In this document: one piece after another, positions 50,201-58,623 of the stretch
How the letters are laid out: the number at the start of each line of letters is the position of its first letter
How positions within the stretch are numbered: the first letter of the stretch is position 1
Source of the DNA: Mycobacterium sp. ITM-2016-00317
GTDB taxonomy: Bacteria > Actinomycetota > Actinomycetes > Mycobacteriales > Mycobacteriaceae
Length of the DNA: 64,000 nt
NCBI RefSeq assembly: GCF_002968295.1
Contig: NZ_CP134399.1
Span: 2,976,001 to 3,040,000, forward strand
Direction of reading: 5' to 3'
Translations under genes and position numbers: made by a program
The notes under the pieces: model-generated
What the model was told of the DNA's origin: nothing
What the model saw: only the letters and a program-made list of their open reading frames with translations
Databases searched by the model: none

Positions 50201-51662
50201 CGTGGCCTCGCTGGCCAAGGTGCTCTCCGCCCGCTACGCCGAGGGCGGGCTCGCCCGCCAGACGCTCGACGACGCGGTCCATCCGCCGGTCCCGCCGAAC
50301 GTGGCGTACTTCCTGGAGCACGGCCTGCGCGATATCGGGCGTTGGCGTATCCCGGTTATCCTGGGGCTGCGTCCCGACGTCGGCGAGGACGACGTGCGGG
50401 CGGTGCTGACCGCGGTCACCGACGCGCACGACGCGCTGCGGGTGCACCTGGTGGAGCGGTCAGGCACCTGGGATCAGCGGATCGCCGAGCCGGGGGAGTT
50501 CACCGAGCTGGTGACCCGACAGCTGCCCGACGGCCTGGCCGCGGGCAGCCCGCAGGAACGGGCGGCGGTGCTGGAGTTCCTCGACGAGCAGGTCCGCGAG
50601 CATCAGATGGTGGTGCCGCTGACCGCGACGTTCATCCGCGGCGCCGCCGGTGGCCCGTCGCACCTGGCGCTGAGCCTGCACGGCATCATCGGCGGCTCGG
50701 GCGAGGACGGGGTGTCGCGTGACGTGCTGCTCACCGACATCTTCACCGCGTTCAGCCAGCGGATGGCCGGCGAGGAGATCACGTTGGCACCGGTGCCGGC
50801 GTCGTGGCGGGAGTGGTCGCAGCGGTGCGCAGGCCTGGCCAGCCACCCGGCCGTGCTCGACAGCCGGGACCACTGGTTCGAGACGGCGCAGCGGTCCACG
50901 CTGAGCGTCGCTGGCCCGGATCCCAGCGAGCGCCCCGGCGCCGACGAGGTGGCCCGGCTGTCGACCGCGCTGTCGGCCGCCGAGACCGGTGAGATCGACG
51001 ACGCCCGGCGGCGGCTGCGCCTGCCGGTCGAGGAGATCCTGCTGGCCGCGCTCGGCCGCGCTGTCGCCGGCACGACCGGCGAGGGTGCGGTGGCCGTCGA
51101 CCTGGCCGGCCGCGGCCGCTCGGTGCTCAAGCCGGACGTCGACCTGCAACGCACCGTCGGCTGGTTCAGCACCATCCACCCGGTGGTGCTGAACGCGACC
51201 GGTCACGGCTCGGCCCGGGAGTCCCTCGAGGAGGTGCGCGACACGCTCAAAGCGGTGCCGCACTACGGCATCGGGTACGGCCTGCTGCGTTACCTGTACG
51301 CGCCGACCGCGCGGGTGCTGGGCGCGACCCGGCCCGCCGACATCCTGTTCTCCCACGTCGGCACCATCCCCGAGGTGCCCGTCGAACAGCCCGAGGACGC
51401 GCCCGTGCGGTTCGACGCGGACACCGCCATGCCGATCCGCGACGCGCTGCCCGGCCTCGGGCACGCGATCGAGCTGCGGGTTTACCGCACCGGAGGGGTG
51501 CTGCACCTGGACTGGTGGTACGACACCCGCCGGCTCGGGCCCACCGATGTGGAATCCTTTGCCGGGCAGTACTCGACCGCGCTCCTGGAGATCACCCGGG
51601 ATGCGCTGGCCGAGGAGGACAGCGACGCCGGCGACGAACTGGCGCTGGTCGATCTGTCGTGA
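47235..51662 (+). CDS. ppsE: PKS5: KS-AT-ACP-condensation-like terminal module (PpsE-like)
   Basis: A 1475-residue terminal PKS. Short head, KS (Cys193, ETHGTGT, NIGH), AT about 550-860 (GHSIGE with Ser640 and HAFH, the malonyl-type pair, unlike VASH in PKS1-4), ACP (Ser962, GGDSL), then a condensation/acyltransferase-like domain about 1015-1460. That domain's HHxxxDG motif is degenerate (SLHGIIGGSGEDG). There is no KR, DH or ER. Length and order match PpsE, which completes phthiocerol. The GTG start overlaps the PKS4 stop (GTGA); reading further upstream in the same frame runs through PKS4 and is not credible. The product would leave as a beta-keto chain, perhaps with TesA. Confidence 0.92.
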   Translation: MTSGALNNPDELPDNAVAVIGMAGRFPGAGSVSEYWRNLRGGVESIVDLSEDDLLANGVTEKALAHRGYVRRAGLMPGIEEFDADFFGFTPYAARMLDPQHRLFLQTVFHGLEDAGYDPKELDATVGVFGTSSSSGYLLHNLMSNFDPMMVIGQGASFEMVNLSLQNDKDHLATRAAHQFDFRGPALSVATACSSSLVAVHLACQSILNGECDIALAGGSSLRIPHHVGYWYEQGGMVSPTGRCRPFDVRADGTIFASGVGVVVLKALADAVEDGDHIHAVIRGSALNNDGATKMTYAAPNALGQAEVIAEAHAIAGVDASSITYVETHGTGTPLGDPIELEGLRQAFELAEETRSAPCYVGSVKSNIGHLETAAGIAGLIKAILCLEHKAIPATLHYTSPNPELHIDRGPFRIRGQDGPWESDGIRRAGVSSFGVGGTNAHIVLEEAPAVAAAPAAAQARPQILVLSARTEDALAQSRAALATELAETDEISLPDAAYTLTRRRKEPVRLAAVVHDQANAAAVLSATETDNVFVGQAVPDLADSAERVAFLFPGQGAQHVGMARGLYDSEPVFARHFDECATAFSDEMGYDLRAEIFDGVGRNLEHTDRAQPALFTVEYALARLVQSYGVEPAIMAGHSIGEYPAATIAGVFDLDTAVKVVSKRAKLMHAAPRGVMVAVPLSPAAVAEHLTPDVDVATINDPGSCVVAGSEDAIRTFQAALAEKGVAARRVRTSHAFHSRLMDPVVAEFGAFLSGVTLREPQIPLLSNITGTTMTAAEATNPATWARQIRATVRFADELDALLAAPDRVLVEVGPGGTLTSSAGRHPKWGERHRAVRLMRHQAQNRNDHDTFLLALGQLWAADVEVDFDQGAEQQHTLVTLPGYPFAKQRHWVEHNANAAWLAGGAGTNGMAAAADSAGAAPAAAGGASTVEAKLQRIWCQCLGLSNIDRNANFFEIGGDSLIAISVAMTAGHEGLDLTPQDLYENQTVASLAKVLSARYAEGGLARQTLDDAVHPPVPPNVAYFLEHGLRDIGRWRIPVILGLRPDVGEDDVRAVLTAVTDAHDALRVHLVERSGTWDQRIAEPGEFTELVTRQLPDGLAAGSPQERAAVLEFLDEQVREHQMVVPLTATFIRGAAGGPSHLALSLHGIIGGSGEDGVSRDVLLTDIFTAFSQRMAGEEITLAPVPASWREWSQRCAGLASHPAVLDSRDHWFETAQRSTLSVAGPDPSERPGADEVARLSTALSAAETGEIDDARRRLRLPVEEILLAALGRAVAGTTGEGAVAVDLAGRGRSVLKPDVDLQRTVGWFSTIHPVVLNATGHGSARESLEEVRDTLKAVPHYGIGYGLLRYLYAPTARVLGATRPADILFSHVGTIPEVPVEQPEDAPVRFDADTAMPIRDALPGLGHAIELRVYRTGGVLHLDWWYDTRRLGPTDVESFAGQYSTALLEITRDALAEEDSDAGDELALVDLS

Positions 51663-51680
51663 GCGGTTAGAGGAGAGCGC

Positions 51681-52685
51681 ATGACCAGGTCCGACAAGGC
51701 GGTGGTCGTCGCCGGCATCAAGAAGTCCTTCGGCTCCGTCCAGGCGCTGCGCGACGTGAGTTTCGAGGTCGAACGCGGCGAGGTGCTCGGTCTGCTCGGC
51801 CCCAACGGGGCCGGCAAGACCACCACCGTGAACATCCTGTCCACGCTGATCAAGCCGGACAGCGGCCGCGCGCTGATCGCCGGACACGACGTCGTCAGCG
51901 ACCCCGCCGGGGTGCGCCGGGCGCTGATGCTGACCGGTCAGCACGCGGCGCTCGACGACCTGCTGACCGGCCGCGAGAACCTGCTGATGTTCGGGCGGTT
52001 GCAGGGGCTGTCCAAGAAGGTCGCCAAGCAGCGCGCCCAGGAACTGCTGGAGCAGTTCGACCTGGTGCAGGCCGGCGACCGTGCGGTGGGCAACTACTCC
52101 GGCGGCATGAAGCGGCGGATCGACATCGCCTGCGGTCTGGTGGTGCGCCCCGAGGTGGTGTTCCTCGACGAACCGACCACCGGTCTGGATCCCCGGAGCC
52201 GCCAGGCGATCTGGGAACTGGTCACCGACTTCAAAGAGGCCGGCATCGCCACGCTGCTGACCACCCAGTACCTGGAGGAGGCCGACCTCCTCAGCGACCG
52301 CATCATCGTCATCGACAAGGGCACGGTGATCGCCGAGGGCACCGCCGACCAGCTCAAGGAGCGCACCGGCGGCACCTACTGCGAGATCGTGCCCCGCCAC
52401 ATCGGCGACATCCCGGAGGTGGTGCGCATTCTCGGCGCGCTGGTGCCCGAGGCCAACCGGGCCGCGCTCGACGACACGTCGGACCGGATCTCGATGCCGG
52501 CACCGGACGGCGCCAACACACTGATGCAGGCGCTGCACCTGCTCAGCGAGCACCGCATCGAGCTGATGGACATCGCGCTGCGCCGGCCGTCCCTCGACGA
52601 GGTGTTCCTCGCGCTGACCGGGGACAGCACCCGCGGCAGGGGCGACCAGTCCGACGACCTCGTGGCTGCGGACTCGTACGCGTGA
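51681..52685 (+). CDS. drrA: ABC transporter ATP-binding protein DrrA
   Basis: The ATPase of a DrrABC-type exporter. It is 334 residues. Walker A GPNGAGKTT is at about residues 40-48, the signature NYSGGMKRR near residue 136 and Walker B VVFLDEPTTGLDP near residue 155. The C-terminal 100 residues form the DrrA-type extension. In M. tuberculosis DrrA works with DrrB and DrrC to move phthiocerol dimycocerosates outward, and the same role for this locus's lipid is likely. It follows PKS5 by 18 bp with AGGAGAG 4 nt before ATG, and overlaps drrB by 4 bp. Confidence 0.93.
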   Translation: MTRSDKAVVVAGIKKSFGSVQALRDVSFEVERGEVLGLLGPNGAGKTTTVNILSTLIKPDSGRALIAGHDVVSDPAGVRRALMLTGQHAALDDLLTGRENLLMFGRLQGLSKKVAKQRAQELLEQFDLVQAGDRAVGNYSGGMKRRIDIACGLVVRPEVVFLDEPTTGLDPRSRQAIWELVTDFKEAGIATLLTTQYLEEADLLSDRIIVIDKGTVIAEGTADQLKERTGGTYCEIVPRHIGDIPEVVRILGALVPEANRAALDDTSDRISMPAPDGANTLMQALHLLSEHRIELMDIALRRPSLDEVFLALTGDSTRGRGDQSDDLVAADSYA

Positions 52686-53506
52686 TCACCCGGTCCGCCA
52701 TCCCGACAGCCGCCCGGCCGCCGGTCTCCGCGGTTCAGCAGTGGTGGGTGCTGACCGTCCGGATGATCACACCGACCCTGCGCAACGGGGAGCTGGCCAC
52801 CCAGATCGTCGGGTCGATCGTGTTCACCATCGGCTACTACCTGCCGCTGAAACAGATGATGGGCGCAGTTCAGCCGCTGAGCAGCTACGCCCAGTACCTG
52901 ACGCCGCTGATCGTGCTGCAGGCCATCTGGTTCGCCGCCATCTCGGCGGCGTTCCGGTCGGCGACCGATTCGGTGCAGGGCATCAACCGCCGGTTCCGCG
53001 CGATGCCCATCCCGGTGCTGACACCGCTGGCGTCGCGGATGACCGCCAGCATGTACCGCTGCTGCATCGCGCTGGCCGTGTCGGTGGCCTGCGGCCACGT
53101 GATTGGTTTCCGGTTCCACAACGGTGTCGTCAGCGTGGTCGGGTTCGTCGCGCTGGTGCTGCTCATCGGCGCCGCGCTGGCTCTGATCGGCGACCTGATC
53201 GGCATCGCGACCCAGAATCCCGAGGCCACCGCGCCGATGATGCTCATCCCGCAGCTGACGCTCGGCCTGGCATCGGTGGGTCTGCAGCCGGTCGAACGCT
53301 TCCCGGAGTGGATCCAGGGCTTCGTGCGCAACCAGCCGCTGTCGCAGTGGGTGTACGCACTGCAGGCGCTCGCCGGGGACAGCTCCGGCGCCGCACCGGA
53401 GACCACCTGGGCGGTGATGTTCCCCGCGGTGGCGTGGGCGGTCGGCAGCATCGTCGTGGCACTGACCCTGCACGCGTGGGTGACCAGGAAGCGGCGGACC
53501 GAATGA
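52682..53506 (+). CDS. drrB: ABC transporter permease DrrB
   Basis: An ABC-2-type permease of 274 residues with six hydrophobic segments, pairing with DrrC to form the membrane channel. The cytoplasmic N-terminus of about 30 residues is followed by helices from TQIVGSIVFTIGYYLPL onward. The segment EWIQGFVRNQPLSQWVYALQALAG near residue 205 is typical of DrrB/DrrC and recurs in the next gene. GTG overlaps the drrA stop (GTGA). Confidence 0.9.
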   Translation: MITRSAIPTAARPPVSAVQQWWVLTVRMITPTLRNGELATQIVGSIVFTIGYYLPLKQMMGAVQPLSSYAQYLTPLIVLQAIWFAAISAAFRSATDSVQGINRRFRAMPIPVLTPLASRMTASMYRCCIALAVSVACGHVIGFRFHNGVVSVVGFVALVLLIGAALALIGDLIGIATQNPEATAPMMLIPQLTLGLASVGLQPVERFPEWIQGFVRNQPLSQWVYALQALAGDSSGAAPETTWAVMFPAVAWAVGSIVVALTLHAWVTRKRRTE

Positions 53507-54357
53507 CCGTGGAGCACTCGGAGCCCGTGGTGGGCGCGCCGTTCCGGCCCGGTGGCAGGCACCGCCGCGAGAAGATCTGGGAGAACTCGCCCAAGCGGCT
53601 GCTGCCGCAGGTGGGAATCCTGACCTGGCGCATCCTGCGGCGCTGGAGCCGCGACCCGGCGACGCTGGTCCAGTCGTTCGTAATGCCTGCGGCCTTCCTC
53701 GTCGCTCTGGACATCGTGCTGGGAGACGTGCTGCAGGAGGTCACCGGACACAGTGGCCTCTACGGCCAGGTGCCGCTGGTCGCACTGGTCGGCGGGATGA
53801 CGGGTGCGATCATCGGCGCGGTCGGGATCATGCGGGAACGCGAAGTCGGGCTGCTGGCCCGGTTCTGGGTGGTGCCCGTGCACCGCGCTGCGGGCCTGCT
53901 GTCGCGGCTGACCGCCGATTTCGTCCGCATCGTGGTGATCACGTTGGTGGTGATGTGCGTCGGGCTCGCACTCGGATTCCGGTTCGAGCAGGGCATTCCC
54001 GCGGCCGTCCTGTGGGTGTTCATGCCCGCGCTGTTCGGGGTCGCGTTGTCGGCTGCGGTGCTGACCCTGGCGTTGTTCTCGTCCAACACGATCGTGCCGC
54101 AGGCCACCGAGATCGTCATCGCGATGCTGATGTTCTTCTCCATCGGATTCGTGCCGCTGGACCAGTACCCGGAATGGCTGCAACCGATCGTCGAGCATCA
54201 GCCGGTCAGCTATACGATCGAGGCCATGCGGGGCCTGGCGCTCGAGGGCCCCATCGCCGAGCCCGTGATGTTCTCGGTGTTGTGGGCGGTCGGGATCGCC
54301 GCGGTGTGCGCGGTCCCGCTGGCGATCGGATACCGCAAGGCCAGCAAGCGTGGGTGA
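53503..54357 (+). CDS. drrC: ABC transporter permease DrrC
   Basis: The second ABC-2-type permease, 284 residues, six hydrophobic segments after an N-terminus of about 45 residues. The segment EWLQPIVEHQPVSYTIEAMRGLALEG near residue 226 parallels the DrrB one. ATG 53503 overlaps the drrB stop (ATGA); longer in-frame readings start inside drrB and were rejected. It completes the drrABC trio in the order found in the phthiocerol locus. Confidence 0.9.
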   Translation: MTVEHSEPVVGAPFRPGGRHRREKIWENSPKRLLPQVGILTWRILRRWSRDPATLVQSFVMPAAFLVALDIVLGDVLQEVTGHSGLYGQVPLVALVGGMTGAIIGAVGIMREREVGLLARFWVVPVHRAAGLLSRLTADFVRIVVITLVVMCVGLALGFRFEQGIPAAVLWVFMPALFGVALSAAVLTLALFSSNTIVPQATEIVIAMLMFFSIGFVPLDQYPEWLQPIVEHQPVSYTIEAMRGLALEGPIAEPVMFSVLWAVGIAAVCAVPLAIGYRKASKRG

Positions 54358-54411
54358 CGGGACCTCCCCACCCACCGACACCTCCACCGAGACACCGGGA
54401 GTCTGACACTG

Positions 54412-55662
54412 ATGTTTCCTTCATCGGGCATCCGAAAGCTCGCGCGCAGCGAAGAGATGTTCGCCGAGACGCACAACTTCATCGGCCTGGCCGCACACGT
54501 GGAGGGTCCGATGGACGCCGACGCGCTGTCGGACGCGTTCGACCTGCTGCTGCAGGCACACCCGGTGCTCGGCGGACATCTGGAGCAGCTGCCCGACGGC
54601 AAGTGGGAGATCGTGCTCGACGACCTGATGCATCCCGGCATCGAGGTGGTGGAACTGGCCGGCGACGCGCCCGCCCCGCCGCTGATCTTCGACCAGACCC
54701 AGTCGCTGGTGCATCTGCGCCTCACCGTCCGCGACGGCGTCGCGCAGCCCACCCTGTACATCCATCACAGCCTGGCCGACGGGCACCACCAGTTCAGCCT
54801 GGTCGAGGAGTTGTTCTCCACCTACACCGATCTGGTGACCACCGGCACCGCCAAACCGGTGCAGGTGCACCCGGCGCCCGAGCCGCTGGAGGTGATCCTG
54901 GCGAACCGGGGGGTGGAGAAGCGGACCCGTTCGGGCCTGGAGCGGCTGCTCGCCGCGATGTTCGCCTACGACCTGCCGCCGTCGCGGCGCGCCCCGGCCG
55001 AGGTCAACCCCGTTCTGCCGCAGCTCGTCCCGATGGCGTACTGCACGCTGCCGGAGCAGGACACCGAGAAGATCATCGCGTTCTGCCGGGCCAACAAGCT
55101 CGGCCTGAACAGCCTGCTCTCGGCGGCGGTGCTGATGGCCGAATGGAATGTACGCAACACCCCGAACATCCCGGTGCCCTACGTCTATCCGGTGGACCTG
55201 CGCTACCTGCTGTCCCCGCCGGTCTCGGCCACCGAGAGCACCAATCCCGTCGGCATCGCCACCTATCTGGCCGAGATCGAATCGGGCACCGACATCGCCG
55301 CGCTGGCCCGCGACATCAACGACACCTACAAGAAGGACATCGCCGAAGGCGTGATCCAGCAGAGCTTCCTGCACTTCAGCCCGCAGTACGTGGGCAACCC
55401 GCCCGGCCTGCCCGACGTCGTGATGTTCACCGACAACGGCATCGTGCCGCCGCTGCGCACGCCGCCGGACATGCAGGTGGCCGCCAGCCACGGCGAGTTC
55501 TACTTCGCGGTCGGCGCGGGCATCGAGATCTACACCAGCAAGATCTTCAACGGTCAACTGATGATCGAGTACCACTCCCACGGACCGGACCGCGAGAAGT
55601 CAGTCGCGGCGATCGAGGACCAACTTCGCGCCGTCGTGGCCAAGCAGTCCGGTGTGGGCTGA
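54412..55662 (+). CDS. papA5: PapA5-like acyltransferase
   Basis: A 416-residue condensation-fold acyltransferase. The catalytic HHxxxDG motif is intact as HHSLADG (residues 118-124) and is followed by [17 protein letters not shown], as in PapA5. PapA5 esterifies the two hydroxyls of phthiocerol with methyl-branched acids, so the diol made by this PKS line is probably acylated here. The acyl donor is unknown: no mas or partner ligase lies in the window. It begins 54 bp after drrC, with no strong Shine-Dalgarno sequence. It ends the operon against a convergent methyltransferase gene. Confidence 0.9.
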   Translation: MFPSSGIRKLARSEEMFAETHNFIGLAAHVEGPMDADALSDAFDLLLQAHPVLGGHLEQLPDGKWEIVLDDLMHPGIEVVELAGDAPAPPLIFDQTQSLVHLRLTVRDGVAQPTLYIHHSLADGHHQFSLVEELFSTYTDLVTTGTAKPVQVHPAPEPLEVILANRGVEKRTRSGLERLLAAMFAYDLPPSRRAPAEVNPVLPQLVPMAYCTLPEQDTEKIIAFCRANKLGLNSLLSAAVLMAEWNVRNTPNIPVPYVYPVDLRYLLSPPVSATESTNPVGIATYLAEIESGTDIAALARDINDTYKKDIAEGVIQQSFLHFSPQYVGNPPGLPDVVMFTDNGIVPPLRTPPDMQVAASHGEFYFAVGAGIEIYTSKIFNGQLMIEYHSHGPDREKSVAAIEDQLRAVVAKQSGVG

Positions 55663-55681
55663 CGCTCAGCGTTGCTGAGCG
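55663..55681. terminator. Bidirectional hairpin between convergent genes
   Basis: CGCTCAGC-GTT-GCTGAGCG, a perfect 8-bp stem with 3-nt loop, begins directly after the papA5 stop and overlaps the last codons of the opposing methyltransferase gene. No T-run follows on either strand. It probably ends transcription from both sides, in the tractless form common in mycobacteria. Confidence 0.55.
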
Positions 55682-56505
55682 GGGGAGCCGTACGCGAAGC
55701 GGTGGTACTGCAGCGCCGTGCGCAGCGGCGGCACCAGCCGCACCGCGCGTTTGAGCGCCTGCATGGCCGGGCCCGTTCCGGCATACGTGCTCGCGTCGAA
55801 AAACGTTGTGGCAGCGAGCAATCGGATGTCGGGCAGCTTGTCGAGGATCTGCTGAGGATCGTTGACCGCCCAGTACAGCACCGAGCCGGAGGTGCGCACC
55901 AAAGACTGTGTCTTCTGGGACTTGATCGCCAGCCAGTTGAAGAAGTCGATCTGCAGCTCGCCGACGCCGAACCGGTCGACGAAGCGGCGCAGCAGCGCGA
56001 TGCCCTCCTCCTCGGTGAGGTACATGCTGATGCCCTCGGCGATCAGCAGCGTGGGGCGGTCGGCAGGGATGTCGTCGAGCCAGGTCGGCTCGGTGGCCGG
56101 GGTGGCGATGAGCTGATAGTTGCTGCGGGACGGGTAGATCTGCTCGCGCAGCGCGATGACCTCGGGGAAATCCACGTCGTACCAACGCACGTCGGGTCCG
56201 GGATCGACCCGGAACACGCGGCAGTCCAGGCCGCAACCCAGGTGCACGACGGTGCATTCGGGGTGGGCGGCGATGAACTCGCGGACCCAGCCGTCGTAGA
56301 GCGCGGTGCGAACGGTGAACAGCGGCGCCCACTTCGGCGTGATCTCGAGTTCGCGCCAGTCGAAGTCGAGCTTGTCGATCGCGGCCTTGGCGAACCGGTC
56401 GCCGAGGATCGGGCGGTCGAAGTCAGCGTCGAGGGCTTTCAGGTACAGAGTCGACAGCATGGTCTTCGCCGGGCCAGTGAGGTCGACCGGAACTTTGTTG
56501 CTCAC
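55666..56505 (-). CDS. SAM-dependent methyltransferase (leucine carboxyl methyltransferase family)
   Basis: A 279-residue class I methyltransferase of the LCM/TcmP-like family that is much expanded in mycobacteria. The SAM-binding motif VVHLGCGLDCRVFRVD is near residue 90, and LIAEGISMYLTEEE near residue 160 is typical of the family. The GTG start at 56505 gives the usual VDLTGPAKTML opening and lies 7 nt downstream of a TANNNT box, pointing to a leaderless transcript. The substrate is unknown. Its place next to the polyketide locus makes O-methylation of that lipid possible, since phthiocerol also carries a methoxy group made by a different methyltransferase family. This link is speculative. 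Confidence 0.85.
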   Translation of the reverse strand: MSNKVPVDLTGPAKTMLSTLYLKALDADFDRPILGDRFAKAAIDKLDFDWRELEITPKWAPLFTVRTALYDGWVREFIAAHPECTVVHLGCGLDCRVFRVDPGPDVRWYDVDFPEVIALREQIYPSRSNYQLIATPATEPTWLDDIPADRPTLLIAEGISMYLTEEEGIALLRRFVDRFGVGELQIDFFNWLAIKSQKTQSLVRTSGSVLYWAVNDPQQILDKLPDIRLLAATTFFDASTYAGTGPAMQALKRAVRLVPPLRTALQYHRFAYGSPAQQR

Positions 56506-56512
56506 GTGTGTG

Positions 56513-56518
56513 AGGCTA
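56513..56518 (-). promoter_or_regulatory. Candidate -10 box for a leaderless methyltransferase transcript
   Basis: On the minus strand TAGCCT fits TANNNT and ends 7 nt before the GTG start; no Shine-Dalgarno sequence is present. It supports GTG 56505 as the start. Confidence 0.42.
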
Positions 56519-56567
56519 TTCGCAAAGGGCCCGGCGTGGCACGTCGGGTCGAGGATGACGAGAGGAT

Positions 56568-57254
56568 GTGCCGACCGTGACTCCATCGGGTCCGCCGCGC
56601 GTGCTGTTGCTCTACTACAGCTACACGGGACAGGCGAAGAAGGTTCTCGACGCGGCGGGGGAGGTGTTCCGGTCCCGCGGGTACGACGTGACCGAGGCGC
56701 CGATCGAGTTCACCGACCCACGGTACGCCGAGCGGTTCTCCCGCTTCCCGATGCACCGGGTCTGGCCCGAGTTCCTCGGGATGCTGCCGGCGCAGACACT
56801 GAAGCGCACCGGCGACATCCGCACGCCCGACGCGGTCCGTACCGGCGACTACGACCTGATCTGCATCGGGTCACCCACCTGGTGGGACACCGTGTCGATG
56901 CCGCTGCGCACCTTCCTGACCTCGCACGAGGCACGGAACCTGCTGGACGGCAAGCGGTTTGCGGTGTTCGTGGTGTGCCGCCGCAAGTGGCGAAAGAACC
57001 TCGCCGAAGTGCGCAAGCTCGCCGAGAAGAAGGGCGGGCGCTACGTCGACGGCATCCACTTCACCTACCCGGGCGGGGAACTGTCCTCGATGCTGTCGCT
57101 GACCAGCTATCTGGGGTCGGGGGAGTACAAGGAGCGTTCGCTCGGGATCAAACTGCCGCCCACCAACATCAGTGACGAGCAGTGCGAGGAGTCGCGGCGG
57201 TTCGCGGCCCGCGTCGCCGACAAGGTGTTCGGCAAGCAACCGCGGGGGAACTGA
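56568..57254 (+). CDS. Flavodoxin-like protein
   Basis: A 228-residue flavodoxin-fold protein. The FMN phosphate loop is visible near the start (LLYYSYTGQAKKV, about residues 14-26), and the family's second loop, SPTWWDTVSMPLRTFL, is near residue 104. It probably carries FMN and moves electrons or reduces quinones, but no partner is evident. The start is GTG 56568, after AGAGG, or GTG 56577, which has better spacing; the two differ by three residues. It is divergent from the methyltransferase and heads a row of three genes on this strand. Confidence 0.82.
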   Translation: MPTVTPSGPPRVLLLYYSYTGQAKKVLDAAGEVFRSRGYDVTEAPIEFTDPRYAERFSRFPMHRVWPEFLGMLPAQTLKRTGDIRTPDAVRTGDYDLICIGSPTWWDTVSMPLRTFLTSHEARNLLDGKRFAVFVVCRRKWRKNLAEVRKLAEKKGGRYVDGIHFTYPGGELSSMLSLTSYLGSGEYKERSLGIKLPPTNISDEQCEESRRFAARVADKVFGKQPRGN

Positions 57255-57258
57255 GGCC

Positions 57259-57765
57259 GTGCCGCGCTCTTTCGACCTGACGACCGAGGCGCCTGCCGGG
57301 GTCGCCGACGTGCTGGCGGCGTTCGGCTTGCGCGAATACTGGCTGGACCGGCTCGCCGCCTACGGCGGCGACTCGATGCGGCTGGATTCGCTGGATGTCG
57401 CCCAAGACGGCACGGTGGCGGTTCGCACCACCCAGGATCTGCGCGCGGACATGCTGCCCGGTGCGATCGCCCGGGTGCTGCCCGGCGACACAAAGATCAT
57501 GCGGACCGAGACGTGGCGGCCTGCGGTCGACGGCCGGGCGCACGGCGACTTCAGCATCACCGCGCGCGGGGTGCCCAGTTCCGGGTCGGGCACGATGCTG
57601 CTCACCGCGGCCGGATCCGGTTCCGTCCTGCGGGTCAACGGCACCCTCGAGGTCCGGGTCCCGATGGTGGGAGGGCGGATCGAACGCTATGTCGCCGACC
57701 TGATCGGCAAGGAGGTCCCGCAGATGCAGCGGTTCACCGCCGAGTGGATCGACGGGAGGGCCTGA
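57259..57765 (+). CDS. DUF2505 protein (START/SRPBCC-like)
   Basis: A 168-residue DUF2505 protein, an actinobacterial family predicted to have the START/SRPBCC lipid-binding-like fold. The opening RSFDLTTEAPAGVADVLAAF and the closing amphipathic helix (RIERYVADLIGKEVPQMQRF) fit. No catalytic residues are apparent; a small hydrophobic ligand is likely. GTG begins 4 bp after the flavodoxin stop and the nitroreductase gene follows after 2 bp, so the three are probably one operon. Confidence 0.82.
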   Translation: MPRSFDLTTEAPAGVADVLAAFGLREYWLDRLAAYGGDSMRLDSLDVAQDGTVAVRTTQDLRADMLPGAIARVLPGDTKIMRTETWRPAVDGRAHGDFSITARGVPSSGSGTMLLTAAGSGSVLRVNGTLEVRVPMVGGRIERYVADLIGKEVPQMQRFTAEWIDGRA

Positions 57766-57767
57766 CG

Positions 57768-58487
57768 GTGCCGGAACCCATCCCCACCGCCGCCGAGGCG
57801 CTGGCCCGGCTGGACATGCCGCTGGTCGAGGCGATGATGACGCAGCGTGCGATCCGCCGGGTGCTGCCCGATCCGGTCGACGACGAGATCGTGCTCAAGT
57901 GCATCGAGCTCGCGCTGCGGGCGCCGACCGGCGCCAACGGGCAGAACTGGGAGTTCATCGTCGTCAAGGACCCCAAGATCAAGCGCAAGCTGCAGCGGCG
58001 TTACCGGTTGGCATGGCGCGTGTTCCACCGCACCACGATCCGCGACGTCGCCTCCTACGACGACGAGATGGCAAAGAGTGTGAAGGCCATCGAGTGGCAG
58101 CTCGAGCACTTCCACGAGATCCCGGTGCTGATCATCGCGTGCCTACGGCTGTCGGCCCGAGAGGGCAAGGTGCCGTTCGTGCCGATGCCGCACGCGGCGG
58201 CGTCGGCATTCTTCGGATCGATCTACCCGAGCGTGCAGAATTTGTTGCTGGCAGCGCGCTCTATGGGATTGGGCGCTTCGCTGATCACGTTGCCTTTGTG
58301 GAATCTGACGTCTGCGCGCCGGGTGCTGAAGTTGCCGACCGAGGTGACCCCGTGCTGTGTGGTTCCGCTGGGCTGGCCGCGCGGGCGATACGGTCCGACC
58401 ACGCGCAGACCTGTTGACGAGGTGGTCCATCTGGACCAGTACGGGAACCGCGCCTGGTTCGGACCGAAGGGTCTGGATCGAGCCTGA
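57768..58487 (+). CDS. Nitroreductase-family protein
   Basis: A 239-residue FMN-dependent nitroreductase-fold protein. The opening MMTQRAIRRVLPDPVDDEIV and ALRAPTGANGQNWEFIVV carry the FMN-contact arginine and asparagine pattern. GLGASLITLPLW near residue 165 is the second FMN loop. Such enzymes reduce nitro groups, quinones or enones with NAD(P)H. GTG lies 2 bp after the DUF2505 stop. Pairing with a flavodoxin-like gene suggests a shared redox role. Confidence 0.85.
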   Translation: MPEPIPTAAEALARLDMPLVEAMMTQRAIRRVLPDPVDDEIVLKCIELALRAPTGANGQNWEFIVVKDPKIKRKLQRRYRLAWRVFHRTTIRDVASYDDEMAKSVKAIEWQLEHFHEIPVLIIACLRLSAREGKVPFVPMPHAAASAFFGSIYPSVQNLLLAARSMGLGASLITLPLWNLTSARRVLKLPTEVTPCCVVPLGWPRGRYGPTTRRPVDEVVHLDQYGNRAWFGPKGLDRA

Positions 58488-58518
58488 TCTGCTTGACGCA
58501 CCCGTCAGACTTCGCTGT

Positions 58519-58549
58519 TTGACACGCGGTGTTTTTACTTTGCTAGACA
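58519..58549 (+). promoter_or_regulatory. Possible promoter of the acidic exported-protein gene
   Basis: TTGACA (58519-58524) and TAGACA (58544-58549) are separated by 19 nt, slightly long, and the -10 lacks the final T. The stretch is AT-richer than its flanks and the Shine-Dalgarno GAAGGGGG precedes the ATG at 58624. The call is tentative. Confidence 0.3.
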
Positions 58550-58623
58550 ACGCCGTTGATGTTCGGTTACGTTCCTTGCTGTTGGGGGACAGCAAATTCA
58601 CAGGAACATACGAAGGGGGCGTC

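Noticed and set aside
51681..54357. Drug-resistance exporter (daunorubicin type) as a standalone function
   Set aside because: The name comes from homology, but drrABC lies coupled behind PKS5 and before a papA5-like gene, the layout of lipid export in mycobacteria.
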